From: Chloroflexota bacterium | GTDB lineage: Bacteria; Chloroflexota; Limnocylindria; Limnocylindrales; CSP1-4 | Reading direction: 5' to 3' | NCBI GenBank assembly: GCA_013694835.1 | Contig: JACDBP010000096.1 | Coordinates: 1 to 20,210 of the forward strand | DNA length: 20,210 bases | Shown here: positions 1 to 7,332 of the stretch, piece by piece | How the letters are laid out: the number at the start of each line of letters is the position of its first letter | Position numbering within the stretch: position 1 is the first letter of the stretch | The notes under the pieces: model-generated | Told to the model about the DNA's origin: nothing | The model's input: the letters and a program-made list of their open reading frames with translations, nothing else | The model's database searches: none | Translations under genes and position numbers: made by a program

Positions 1-1
1 C

Positions 2-427
2 GATGAACCGGACGGTGATGCCCCGGCCCTCGCTGCCCTCGCGGAAGCCGTCCATCGTCGCCTCGACCACGTCGTCGAGCGTCATCCCGCCGGCGATGCT
101 CTGCTCGGGGGCGTGGCGGATCTCGGCGTAGACGACCCCGTCCGCCGCCAGGTCCTCAGCGCACTCCCGGGCGATCCGCACGATCGCGTCGCGGTCCTGC
201 ATCAGTGCGACGGTGTGCTCGAAGCCCTCCAGGTAGAGCTCCAGGCTCTTGCGGTCGGCGCCGCGCACGAACCACCGCGCGAGCTCGTCGGGGTCGGTCG
301 TCGGCAGCGCCGTGTAGCCGCGCTCGCGCGCCAGGTCGATGACCGTCTGGGGACGCAGGCCACCGTCGAGGTGGTCGTGGAGCAGCACCTTGGGCGCCCG
401 CTGGACGGTCTCGCGTGAGATGGACAT
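2..427 (-). CDS. add: Adenosine deaminase family protein, N-terminal part (runs off left edge)
   Basis: Metal-dependent deaminase, probably converting adenosine to inosine in purine salvage in the cytoplasm. The first 142 codons are visible. The N-terminus reads KVLLHDHLDGGLRP: the HxH pair (H17, H19) followed by LDG is the first zinc-ligand motif of the adenosine deaminase TIM barrel. Further on, YAEIRHAPEQ corresponds to the second conserved strand of the family. The remaining catalytic residues (later His, the Glu, the Asp pair) lie outside the window, so completeness and substrate cannot be judged; adenine or aminodeoxyfutalosine deaminase relatives stay possible. I chose the ATG at 427 because TACCAT lies exactly six bases upstream and there is no Shine-Dalgarno, a pattern seen at three other genes here. 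It is divergent from the methyltransferase at 535. Confidence 0.9.
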   Translation of the reverse strand, partial: MSISRETVQRAPKVLLHDHLDGGLRPQTVIDLARERGYTALPTTDPDELARWFVRGADRKSLELYLEGFEHTVALMQDRDAIVRIARECAEDLAADGVVYAEIRHAPEQSIAGGMTLDDVVEATMDGFREGSEGRGITVRFI

Positions 428-439
428 GGCGGCATGGTA
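428..439 (-). promoter_or_regulatory. Leaderless-type -10 box of the deaminase gene
   Basis: Reading the minus strand, TACCAT (439-434) is followed by six bases and then the ATG at 427. The expected transcription start would fall on the start codon, giving a leaderless mRNA. No clear -35 element is visible. The 15-base string through the ATG differs by one base from that at the aminotransferase (1498-1512). Confidence 0.55.
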
Positions 440-497
440 GTGGCTGCATCCTCGTGCGAGCCGGCTCGTGCGGCACACGCGCACACGTGGTTTCGGC

Positions 498-503
498 TAG
501 CCT
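498..503 (+). promoter_or_regulatory. Candidate -10 box for the methyltransferase
   Basis: TAGCCT fits the TANNNT form. A start about seven bases downstream would give a leader of roughly 25 nt that contains the GAGGAG ribosome binding site at 521-526. No -35 element is obvious. Confidence 0.35.
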
Positions 504-534
504 CACCGACCAGGTGATCCGAGGAGACCGACGC

Positions 535-1233
535 GTGGACGAGCTGCTGGCCGAGCAGGTCCGCTACTACCGTGAACGGGCGCCGGAGTACGACGCGACC
601 AGCCGCCCGGATGGGGATCCGTTCGCCAACGTCACCGCGCTGGCCGTCGGTGATCTCCGCCGGCTCGGGCCGGTGGAGCACGCGATCGAGCTGGGCGCCG
701 GCACCGGCCAGTTCACCGGCGTCCTCGCCGAGATCGCTGGACAGGTGACGGCCCTCGACACGTCGCCTGAGGTCCTGGCGTTGAATGCCGCGAAGGTGCA
801 GGCCGGGAACGTGCGGCGGGTCGTCGGGGACGTCTTCGCGTGGCGGCCGGCCGAGCCCGTGCCGCTGGTCGTGTTCGGTTTCCTGCTATCCCACATCCCG
901 CGGCAGCGATTCGCGGCGTTCTGGCAGAGCGTGGGCGAGATGCTCGCGCTCGACGGCGTTGCGTTCGTCATCGACGAAACGCCACACGGTGCCTGGCGCG
1001 AAGAGACGGCAGCCGCCGAGGGCGACGAGGGCGGCGCGGGCCGCGTGGTCCGCGAGGGCGCCGCGGTGGGCGAGGTGGTCGTCCGCACACTGCGCGACGG
1101 GCGCCGGTTCCGGATCGTGAAGGTGCTCTGGGATCCAGCTGAGCTTGGCGGGGCGCTGGCGCGGCTCGGCTGGGAGACGCGCCTCACGCGTGGCGACCCC
1201 TTCTACTGGGGGACGGTCAGGCCGGTCGACTGA
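535..1233 (+). CDS. Class I SAM-dependent methyltransferase
   Basis: Rossmann-fold methyltransferase of 232 residues; substrate unknown. The N-terminal YYRERAPEYDA (about residues 11-21) is typical of small stand-alone methyltransferases. Motif I is IELGAGTGQ at residues 51-59, the glycine-rich SAM loop. It is followed by the acidic ribose-binding segment ALDTSPEVL and a later hydrophobic strand, VVFGFLLSHIP, in the motif IV position. The frame is open upstream to 415. I chose the GTG at 535 because GAGGAGA lies eight bases before it and the conserved region starts there. The gene stands alone: the next gene on this strand starts 276 bases later with its own promoter. It could act on a small molecule, quinone or lipid, and nothing here decides. 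Confidence 0.88.
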   Translation: MDELLAEQVRYYRERAPEYDATSRPDGDPFANVTALAVGDLRRLGPVEHAIELGAGTGQFTGVLAEIAGQVTALDTSPEVLALNAAKVQAGNVRRVVGDVFAWRPAEPVPLVVFGFLLSHIPRQRFAAFWQSVGEMLALDGVAFVIDETPHGAWREETAAAEGDEGGAGRVVREGAAVGEVVVRTLRDGRRFRIVKVLWDPAELGGALARLGWETRLTRGDPFYWGTVRPVD

Positions 1234-1423
1234 GCGGCGGGTCGGCCGCCGGCGGCGGCACTCGGCTCACGCGCAAGCCGGATGCTCCACCTCTCAGGAT
1301 GGTGACACCTCGTATCCACGATGCGGCGCTGTCCTGATGGCGCAGCGAGCGGTCGACAGGCGTGATCCGTGCTCGGGCGTGCGCATCGGGCTGCTTGCGA
1401 TCGCGGCTTGAGGCACGTCGGCC

Positions 1424-1444
1424 GGACACCAGGTGCTGGTGTCC
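1424..1444. promoter_or_regulatory. Perfect 9-bp inverted repeat upstream of the aminotransferase
   Basis: GGACACCAG, three bases, CTGGTGTCC. It is centred 76 bases upstream of the aminotransferase ATG, whose -10 box is at 1498-1503. It could be a regulator operator or a stem of a terminator for the methyltransferase, but there is no T-run after it. Otherwise I see no gene between 1234 and 1509. Confidence 0.4.
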
Positions 1445-1497
1445 TGAGAACGGATCCGACCGTGAAGGCGCGCGGTTCGGCCCGCGGGCCGCTCCGT

Positions 1498-1503
1498 TAC
1501 CCT
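1498..1503 (+). promoter_or_regulatory. Leaderless-type -10 box of the aminotransferase
   Basis: TACCCT, six bases (GCCGCC), then ATG at 1510. No Shine-Dalgarno precedes this ATG. The arrangement matches the deaminase, thyX and moaA starts in this window. Confidence 0.55.
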
Positions 1504-1509
1504 GCCGCC

Positions 1510-2670
1510 ATGCCCACGATCTCACGCAAGGCCGGCTCGTTCGCGGAATCGGTCATCCGCGACATGACCCGCATCGCGCTCCAGCACGACGCCATCAACC
1601 TCGCCCAGGGCTTCCCCGACTTCGAGGCGCCGCAGACCCTCAAGGACGCCGCCTGCGAGGCGCTCCAGGGCGGCATCAACCAGTACGCCATCACCTGGGG
1701 TGCGCGGCCGTTCCGCGAGGCGATCGCGTCCAAGACGCGGCGCTGGTACCCGGGCTGGGCGGTGGACCCCGAGCGGGACATCACCGTCACCTGCGGCGCG
1801 ACCGAGGGGATGATGGCGGCGATGCTCGGCATCCTCGATCCGGGCGACGAGATCGTCGTGTTCGAGCCGTTCTACGAGAACTACGGGCCTGACGCGATCC
1901 TCTCCGGCGCGGTGCCGCGCTACGTGACGCTGCACGAGCCCGACTGGTCGATCGACGAGGCCGAGCTCCGGGCCGCCTTCGGGCCGCGGACGAGGGGCAT
2001 CGTCCTGAACTCACCGCACAACCCGACGGGCAAGGTCTTCGCCCGTGCAGAGCTCGAGCTGGTCGCGGCGCTGTGCGTGGAGTGGGACGCCGTCGCGTTC
2101 ACCGACGAGATCTACGAGCACATCGTCTACGACGGCGAGCACATCCCGATGGCAACGGTCCCGGGCATGGAGGACCGCACGGTCGCCATCAACTCGCTCT
2201 CCAAGACGTATTCGGTGACCGGCTGGCGCGTGGGCTGGGTGATCGCGCCCGCCGAGCTGTCGAGCGGCATCCGCAAGGTCCACGACTTCCTCACGGTCGG
2301 TGCCGCGGCGCCGCTCCAGGCAGCCGGCGTGACCGCCATGCAGTCGCCGGACGAGTACTACGAGGCACTCACGCTCGAGTACCGGGTCCGTCGCGACCTC
2401 TTGGTCGCCGCGCTCCAGGAATCGGGCTTCCGCACCTCGATCCCGGACGGCGCCTACTACGTGATGACCGACATCCGGGACCTGACCGACGAGGACGACG
2501 TCACGTTCACACGCCGGATCGCGGCGGCGCCGGGCGTGGCCGCCGTGCCCGGCTCGTCGTTCTACGCACACCGGGAACCGGGGCGCACCAAGGTCCGCTT
2601 CGCGTTCCCCAAGCGCCACACGACGCTGGAGGCCGCAGCCCAGCGGCTTCGTGCGATCCGGTCGACCTGA
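1510..2670 (+). CDS. PLP-dependent aminotransferase, class I/II
   Basis: Fold-type I aminotransferase of 386 residues, the usual length. It transfers an amino group between an amino acid and a 2-oxo acid using pyridoxal phosphate, in the cytoplasm. The opening INLAQGFPDFEAP is characteristic of the methionine/kynurenine aminotransferase and cysteine-conjugate lyase branch (YbdL/KAT-like) rather than classical AspC. Visible residues are N171-P-T-G174 (cofactor and substrate binding), the Schiff-base lysine K232 in SLSKTYSVTGWRVGW, and R363 in VRFAF, expected to bind the substrate carboxylate. The ATG at 1510 starts the conserved region and carries a leaderless-type -10 box. The frame remains open upstream, but that part is low in family similarity. 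The amino acid substrate cannot be read from sequence. Confidence 0.93.
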   Translation: MPTISRKAGSFAESVIRDMTRIALQHDAINLAQGFPDFEAPQTLKDAACEALQGGINQYAITWGARPFREAIASKTRRWYPGWAVDPERDITVTCGATEGMMAAMLGILDPGDEIVVFEPFYENYGPDAILSGAVPRYVTLHEPDWSIDEAELRAAFGPRTRGIVLNSPHNPTGKVFARAELELVAALCVEWDAVAFTDEIYEHIVYDGEHIPMATVPGMEDRTVAINSLSKTYSVTGWRVGWVIAPAELSSGIRKVHDFLTVGAAAPLQAAGVTAMQSPDEYYEALTLEYRVRRDLLVAALQESGFRTSIPDGAYYVMTDIRDLTDEDDVTFTRRIAAAPGVAAVPGSSFYAHREPGRTKVRFAFPKRHTTLEAAAQRLRAIRST

Positions 2671-2786
2671 GCGCGCCTCCGAGGGACTTTCGCAACGAGT
2701 TTGCGAGGTGGCGAAAATCGGTGATGTACGATGGCAGCGATCAGGGGCATACTGCGCCGATCAGCTGGCGCCCCACGGGGGGACCA

Positions 2787-2928
2787 GCGCCGAACAAGAC
2801 CGATCGAGAGCGGGAGAACCAGCGGGCTGGCCGGGTGACCAGTCCGACATCAGCCCAGACCGACACCCCAGTGCCGGTCGACCGTGGCCTTCGGGTGACC
2901 CCAGGCATCCGTCGCCACCGCTAAGCGC
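2787..2928 (+). ncRNA. Candidate c-di-AMP (ydaO/yuaA-type) riboswitch in the leader of the secreted caspase-like gene
   Basis: The 368-base gap before the next gene holds no convincing protein but resembles the ydaO/yuaA aptamer in order and spacing. An opening GCGCCGAA is followed by GAGCGGGAGAACC, a short pairing AGC/GCT, GGGTGACCAGTCC (family: GGGGTGAATCC), and finally ATCCGTC...ACCGCTAAGCGC, close to the family's CCGTC...ACCTCGTAAGCG ending. GCGC at 2787-2790 can pair with GCGC at 2925-2928 to close the element. The core departs from consensus (GACC for GAAT), so this is from recalled consensus, not a model score. In Gram-positive bacteria this switch often controls cell-wall hydrolases and other exported proteins, which fits the gene downstream. 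A weak -10 (TACGAT, 2727-2732) lies upstream. Confidence 0.5.
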
Positions 2929-3023
2929 GCCGTCGCAGCGCTCCAAGCCCATCGCGCCCCGTCTTCGCCACCCGCGCCTCGGTCCAGGACACCGTTTCCG
3001 TGTGCCCGCACGGTCTCTGGCAG

Positions 3024-3031
3024 AGAGGAGG
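3024..3031 (+). promoter_or_regulatory. Strong ribosome binding site deciding the TTG start
   Basis: GAGAGGAG-G, seven bases, TTG at 3039. A GTG at 3044 in another frame is also within reach and would encode a basic 33-residue peptide ending at 3145. TCTCT/AGAGA (3014-3026) can form a small hairpin touching this site. Confidence 0.5.
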
Positions 3032-3038
3032 CAACCTA

Positions 3039-5192
3039 TTGCCGTGGACAAGCAGCGGCGCCCAGCGGGCGTCCGGCAACTCACCCATCAGCAACGGCCC
3101 CGTCACACGCTCATCTCAGTTCGCCTCGTGGCATCCCGGCGTTGATCAGCAGCCCACCCGGCGGTCGGGCGCGATCCAAGAGCCGACCCGGAGCCTCGCC
3201 CAAGCCCGGCCCCTCGCCCAGGCCCGGCCCCTCGCCACGAACCACCCGTCCACGTTCAGCCTGAGGCCGCGCAGCCTGGTCCAGGCACGACCATCCGCCA
3301 CGCTGGCGGCCCACGGACGCGAACCGCTCACTCGGGTCGAGCGACCCCGCCATGCGAGGTTGCGTTCGCCGATCGGCCGGCGAGCCATGTTCCTGCCGCT
3401 CATCGCGCTGCTGGTCTCCCTGACCGGCGCTGCTGCGGCGCCGGCGCCCGCGGTAGCCGGCGCTCCGGCTCTCAAGCTCGTGGTCATCGTCGGCCCCTCG
3501 GGTAGCGAGACCTCGCGCTATTTGGGCATCGGTGAGGCGTTCGCCAAGACCGGTGAGCGATACGGCATGGATGTCCGTCGCGTGTTCCATCCGCGCGCGA
3601 CGTGGAGCAAGGTGCTCGCGAACATCCAGGGCGCGAAGCTCGTGATCGTGCTGGGCCACGGCAACGGCTGGCCGAGCGAGTACCCGCCCTATCAGACCGA
3701 CACGAAGAACGGTCTCGGATTGAACCCATACGAGGGCGCGAGCAGCTACTCCACGAAGTACTACGGGGAGGGGCCCGTCTCCAAGAGCATCCGGCTCGGC
3801 ACGAACGCCATCGTGCTGCTCCACCACATGTGCTATTCGGCCGGCAACGGACAGTCCGGCCAGTCGATTCCCAGCGAGTGGACCGCCAAGCAGCGCGTCG
3901 ACAACTACGGGGCCGGCTTCATCAAGTCCGGCGCACGCGCCGTCTTCGCCTACTACTGGGGCCAGCAGGATGACTTCGTCCAGCAGCTGATGACCCGCCA
4001 GGCGACGATGGACCAGATCTTCATGACCCGCGGTCGGGGTGACTACGACGGCTACGTCGGTGGTCGCGATGTGCGTTTCGCCTCCGTTCGATCCAGGCCC
4101 TACAGCGGCCACCTGGACCGCAGCAACCACGGCTATATCCGGTCCGTGGTCGGCAATCTCGGCATGACCACCGCGCAGTGGAAGGCCGGGACCGCACCCA
4201 CGCCGGATCCGGATCCCGAGCCCGCACCCACGCCCCAGCCGGACCGCACGGCACCGAAGCTGACGGCGCTCTCCATGACCGCCACCCCGCCGGCGACGGC
4301 GGCCGACAGGATCCGCGGCATCGTCTCCCCCAACGGCGACGGCATCCGCGAGTCGCTCCGGCTGTACCACACGCTCTCGGAGAACGCCTGGCTCGACGCG
4401 AAGGTCGAGACGGACGACGGCACCGTCGTGGGGCGTTATTCCAAGTGGGCCACCTCGGGACGGACGTCGCATCTCTGGGACGGCCGCGACGGCAAGGGCG
4501 CAAGGATCCCAGACGGCTCCTACTGGCTCAGGATCCGGCCGCGTGATGCCGCCGGCAATCTCGGTCAGCCGGCGACGGTCGGGGTGAGGATCCTGACCGC
4601 CATGAAGTCGCCCGCCGTCTCGAACGCGATGCTCTACCCGAACGACGGTGACGGCCTCGCATCGAGCACGACCCTCAGCTCGACACTCAGGAGTGGCGGC
4701 GAGCTGGCCTTCCGGATCACCACCATCAGTGGACAGCTCATCGCCGAGTGGGCGCCTGGCAAGCAGATGCGGGCCGGCGACTACAGCTGGACCTGGAGGG
4801 GCATCGACATGGCGGGCAACGCCGCGCCGACCGGCTACTACCGCGCCCTGACGGTCGTCAAGACCGAGGCGGGCAACGAGTGGTGGGGCCAGACGATCTT
4901 CGTCGGAGCCTTCAAGATCTTTGCCTCCGATACCTCGCCGCGTCGCGGCGCCAAGGTGACCTTCGTGATCATCTCCACGGAGTCACTCTCGCGCAACCCG
5001 AGCGTGACCATCACCCAACCCGGTGTCCCCTCGTATACGGTCGGGTCGCAGTCGACCTCGGCCCGGGGCCGATACGTCGCGACGGTCTACCTCCGGGATG
5101 CCGGACAAGCCGGCATGGGGTCGGTCCGGGTCACCGGTATCGACGCCGGTGATCGTAGCCAGTCCCGCACCATGGAGCTCAGGATCGACTGA
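3039..5192 (+). CDS. Secreted caspase-like (clan CD-type) protein with FlgD-like Ig repeats
   Basis: A 717-residue exported protein from the TTG at 3039. Residues 1-116 are a basic, low-complexity extension with LAQARP repeats. Residues 117-140 (MFLPLIALLVSLTG...) form a hydrophobic segment ending in Ala/Pro-rich sequence, like the core of a signal peptide preceded by GRR. The next 250 residues look like a caspase/gingipain-type fold: a strand then LGHGNG (H207) and, 58 residues on, a hydrophobic strand then HHMCYSAGNG (C265). These are the His-Gly and Cys of a clan CD dyad. A PTPDPDPEP-type linker (about 386-402) leads to two FlgD-like Ig modules (about 430-518 and 523-610, with SPNGDG and DGRDGKG...DGSY) and a third beta-rich domain. 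Peptidase activity is inferred. Start choice is uncertain: an internal ATG at 3387 is possible. Confidence 0.8.
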   Translation: MPWTSSGAQRASGNSPISNGPVTRSSQFASWHPGVDQQPTRRSGAIQEPTRSLAQARPLAQARPLATNHPSTFSLRPRSLVQARPSATLAAHGREPLTRVERPRHARLRSPIGRRAMFLPLIALLVSLTGAAAAPAPAVAGAPALKLVVIVGPSGSETSRYLGIGEAFAKTGERYGMDVRRVFHPRATWSKVLANIQGAKLVIVLGHGNGWPSEYPPYQTDTKNGLGLNPYEGASSYSTKYYGEGPVSKSIRLGTNAIVLLHHMCYSAGNGQSGQSIPSEWTAKQRVDNYGAGFIKSGARAVFAYYWGQQDDFVQQLMTRQATMDQIFMTRGRGDYDGYVGGRDVRFASVRSRPYSGHLDRSNHGYIRSVVGNLGMTTAQWKAGTAPTPDPDPEPAPTPQPDRTAPKLTALSMTATPPATAADRIRGIVSPNGDGIRESLRLYHTLSENAWLDAKVETDDGTVVGRYSKWATSGRTSHLWDGRDGKGARIPDGSYWLRIRPRDAAGNLGQPATVGVRILTAMKSPAVSNAMLYPNDGDGLASSTTLSSTLRSGGELAFRITTISGQLIAEWAPGKQMRAGDYSWTWRGIDMAGNAAPTGYYRALTVVKTEAGNEWWGQTIFVGAFKIFASDTSPRRGAKVTFVIISTESLSRNPSVTITQPGVPSYTVGSQSTSARGRYVATVYLRDAGQAGMGSVRVTGIDAGDRSQSRTMELRID
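3194..3237 (+). repeat. 18-bp tandem repeat encoding LAQARP
   Basis: Two near-identical 18-base units (3194-3211 and 3212-3229, one mismatch) and a partial third. They are in frame with the secreted protein and read LAQARP LAQARP LA; a related LVQARP follows about 25 residues later. They lie in the extension before the signal-peptide-like segment. Confidence 0.75.
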
Positions 5193-5215
5193 ACCATCGA
5201 TCCCCCTGAACTGCA

Positions 5216-5246
5216 CGAGCCCGGCCCGGCAACGGCGCCGGGCTCG
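5216..5246. terminator. Bidirectional terminator-like hairpin between convergent genes
   Basis: A perfect 10-bp stem CGAGCCCGGC / GCCGGGCTCG with an 11-nt loop lies between the ends of the secreted protein (+) and the hydrolase (-). There is only a weak T-rich stretch afterwards (TCGATTCT). Confidence 0.55.
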
Positions 5247-5264
5247 TCGATTCTGGGTACCGCG

Positions 5265-5792
5265 TCAGCGACCGAGCTCGACCAGGAACTCGACCACTCG
5301 GTCGAGGGCGTCCTCCAGGACCGGTCCGAGTCCGTGGCGCACGCGCGGGTAGGTGACGAGCTGGGCGTTCGGCAGGAGCGGCATCGCAGTGCGGAGCCGA
5401 TCGATCTGCGCGAAAGGATCGGCCTCACCGGAGAGCACCAGCGTCTGACAGGCGATCGACGGCCAGTGGTCCGTTCGCGACTGCTCGGGATGCCCGGGCC
5501 GGTGGAGCGGATAGCTCAGCAGCAAGAGGCCGGCGTACGGATGCTCGGCCGCCGCCAGGCTCGCGACGCGGCCGCCGTAGGAGTGGCCGCCCACGACCAC
5601 GTCCGGGCCCGGTGGTGCCTGCTTGAGAAGGGCCGGCACGGCGTCCTCGGCGCGTCGCTTCGGAAGATCGATGGCGGTGGCGTCGAAGCCGCGACGCTGC
5701 AGGCCCTCGGCCCACGGCCGCATCGTCGCGGAGCTGCCGGCCGCGCCGTGGCCAAGGAAGATCCGCAGCGGTGGACGCGTGTCGGTCACCAT
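5265..5792 (-). CDS. Small alpha/beta hydrolase (KANL3/Tex30-like)
   Basis: A 175-residue serine hydrolase of the short alpha/beta class, substrate unknown. The first strand and oxyanion segment is IFLGHGAAG (residues 11-19). The nucleophile elbow is GGHSYGGR with S71. The acid is in LSGEADPF and the catalytic histidine in RVRHGLG. The short length without a cap domain and the HGAAGSSATMRPWAEGL opening match the KANL3/Tex30-type or dienelactone-hydrolase-like families. The ATG at 5792 is preceded by GAGGAGG with five bases between. The frame is open further upstream, but that stretch overlaps the divergent promoter region. It is convergent with the secreted protein and divergent from the gene at 5882. 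Confidence 0.85.
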   Translation of the reverse strand: MVTDTRPPLRIFLGHGAAGSSATMRPWAEGLQRRGFDATAIDLPKRRAEDAVPALLKQAPPGPDVVVGGHSYGGRVASLAAAEHPYAGLLLLSYPLHRPGHPEQSRTDHWPSIACQTLVLSGEADPFAQIDRLRTAMPLLPNAQLVTYPRVRHGLGPVLEDALDRVVEFLVELGR

Positions 5793-5836
5793 CGGTCCTC
5801 CTCGAGATCCAATGCCTCTTGCCGGAGTGTGCCGCA

Positions 5837-5861
5837 CCTGTGACACGCTAGCTGACACAGG
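5837..5861. promoter_or_regulatory. Imperfect palindrome in a divergent promoter region
   Basis: CCTGTG and CACAGG flank a centre containing GCTAGC, 25 bases overall. It lies in the 89-base gap between the hydrolase (-) and the unrecognised protein (+). The position suits an operator acting on either gene. No recognised regulator family is implied. Confidence 0.35.
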
Positions 5862-5881
5862 CAGCCGCCAGCTTTCGGGAT

Positions 5882-7168
5882 ATGGAAGCACGCCGCCTGG
5901 TTCCGCTCCCCTCCCCCGACCAGCGCACCGCCACGCCCATCCGTGTCGAGGGCGAGCGCATCATCATCGACCAGCTCACCATCCGTGACCCCGGCCTCGC
6001 CGCATTCGTGGTGGAGCGGCCGGAGAGCGAACGCGCCACGCTCGTGGAGCGGGCGCTCCGGATCGGCCTCGTCGCGCTGCAGGACGTGGGCGTCACCGTG
6101 AACGTCGATGTCGTGCGCCGGGAGTTCGGCGCGCTGCTGAGCCAGACGGAAGCGGCCAACGAGCGTGCTGCCAAAGCCCTCGACGACATGCTTCGAACGA
6201 ATTTCAGCGACGGCGACGGGCGGTTGCCGCGTACGCTGGAGAAGTTCCTCGGCGATCGTGGTGCGTTGCGCAGCTTCGTCACGGAACTGTTCGACGAGAC
6301 CAAGCGCGACAGCGCCATCGGGCGGATGCGTCAGCTGCTCGGCGACTATTTCGATGGTGACGCGTCGCGGCTGGCCGTGCTGCTGGACCCCACGCGCCTG
6401 GGTTCGCCGCTCCACCAGTTCCGCTCGGAGGTCAGCGCCGGTTTCACGAGGCTCAACGAGCGCCTGACGGCTATCGAGGCAGCCGCGGCGGCGCGAGCCA
6501 CGGAGCGGCAGCGATCGGCGGCCAAGGGTGCCGACTTCGAGTCGCTCCTTGCATCGATGCTGGGCGAGATCGTGCGCGGCTCCGGCGACGTACTGGATCG
6601 CACCGGCGACGAGGCCGGCGGCGTCGCCCGCTCCAAGAAGGGCGACTTCGTGCTGACCGTCTCCCCGGACCAGACGCGCGGTGCCGAGTTGCGCGTGGTC
6701 ATCGAGGCCAAGGACCGCACGGTCTCGGGCCGCCTCATGCGCGACGAGCTGCGTGAGGCCAAGGTGAACCGCGGCGCCGCGGTCGGTCTGGTCATCTTCA
6801 CCCCGAACCACGCGCCATCGGGCATCGCGCCGTTCGATGTGCGAGCGGGCGACGTCTACTGCGTCGTCGATCCGGATGCGCCTGAGCCCGCGAACCTCGA
6901 GGGCGCGGTACGCCTCGCTCGCCTGCTGGCGCTGGCATGTCTGCGCGAGGACCAGCAATCACTCGATGGTGCGGCGGTCGGCCGGGCGCTGGAGGGGATC
7001 CGGGAGCAGCTGGAGGGGATCCGCCAGATGAAGACCCAGCTGACCTCGATCGGCACGACCGCGCAGGTCATCACCATCGCCCTCGATCGGATGCGGACCG
7101 TGGTGCTCTCGCGCATCGACGAGGTCGAAGCGGAGCTCCGGCTCGTCGACGGGTCGCCGGCGGCGTAG
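5882..7168 (+). CDS. Unrecognised protein with a PD-(D/E)XK nuclease-like core
   Basis: A 428-residue soluble protein I cannot assign to a named family. Residues 1-205 are mostly helical with many charged residues, including a stretch (about 75-135) that could form coiled coil. A compact alpha/beta part follows from GADFESLL (about 216-223). It continues with KKGDFVL (D255) and, 20 residues on, VVIEAKD (E275, K277), and a strand then AVGLVIFTP. The order helix-Glu, Asp, Glu-x-Lys, strand is the PD-(D/E)XK pattern of nucleases and related DNA-processing or defence proteins. The last 90 residues are helical again. No signal peptide or membrane segment is visible. The ATG at 5882 has no clear ribosome binding site. 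Nuclease activity is inferred only; RmuC-like or DUF2130-like relatives are possible comparisons. Confidence 0.72.
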   Translation: MEARRLVPLPSPDQRTATPIRVEGERIIIDQLTIRDPGLAAFVVERPESERATLVERALRIGLVALQDVGVTVNVDVVRREFGALLSQTEAANERAAKALDDMLRTNFSDGDGRLPRTLEKFLGDRGALRSFVTELFDETKRDSAIGRMRQLLGDYFDGDASRLAVLLDPTRLGSPLHQFRSEVSAGFTRLNERLTAIEAAAAARATERQRSAAKGADFESLLASMLGEIVRGSGDVLDRTGDEAGGVARSKKGDFVLTVSPDQTRGAELRVVIEAKDRTVSGRLMRDELREAKVNRGAAVGLVIFTPNHAPSGIAPFDVRAGDVYCVVDPDAPEPANLEGAVRLARLLALACLREDQQSLDGAAVGRALEGIREQLEGIRQMKTQLTSIGTTAQVITIALDRMRTVVLSRIDEVEAELRLVDGSPAA

Positions 7169-7220
7169 CGAGCGCACTGGAGGTGCGTGAGCGAGGAGCG
7201 GAGGCGGCAACGCCCGCCTG
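7167..7220. repeat. 54-bp direct repeat, copy A
   Basis: Identical over 54 bases to copy B at 7268-7321, 101 bases away in the same orientation. It begins inside the TAG stop of the preceding gene. It can form small hairpins (CGCAC/GTGCG and GGCGG/CCGCC types). Confidence 0.9.
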
Positions 7221-7267
7221 AGCGATCGGTCCCGGCGGTCCGGGCGAAGGCGCCGTCCGAGCACCGG

Positions 7268-7321
7268 AGCGAGCGCACTGGAGGTGCGTGAGCGAGGAGC
7301 GGAGGCGGCAACGCCCGCCTG
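7268..7321. repeat. 54-bp direct repeat, copy B
   Basis: Exact second copy of the repeat at 7167-7220. It ends 11 bases from the stop codon of the convergent P-type ATPase gene, so the pair fills the space between two converging genes. It may be a dispersed REP-like element acting in termination or mRNA stability. Confidence 0.9.
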
Positions 7322-7332
7322 GACCGTCGGTC

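Noticed and set aside
2787..2930. Cobalamin, TPP or c-di-GMP riboswitch in the leader
   Set aside because: No B12 box, no thi box and no c-di-GMP core seen; the ydaO-type order fits better.
3111..4472. A 453-codon minus-strand frame opposite the secreted caspase-like gene
   Set aside because: Composition of an antisense shadow, no recognisable domain; the plus frame has signal-like, catalytic-like and FlgD-like features.
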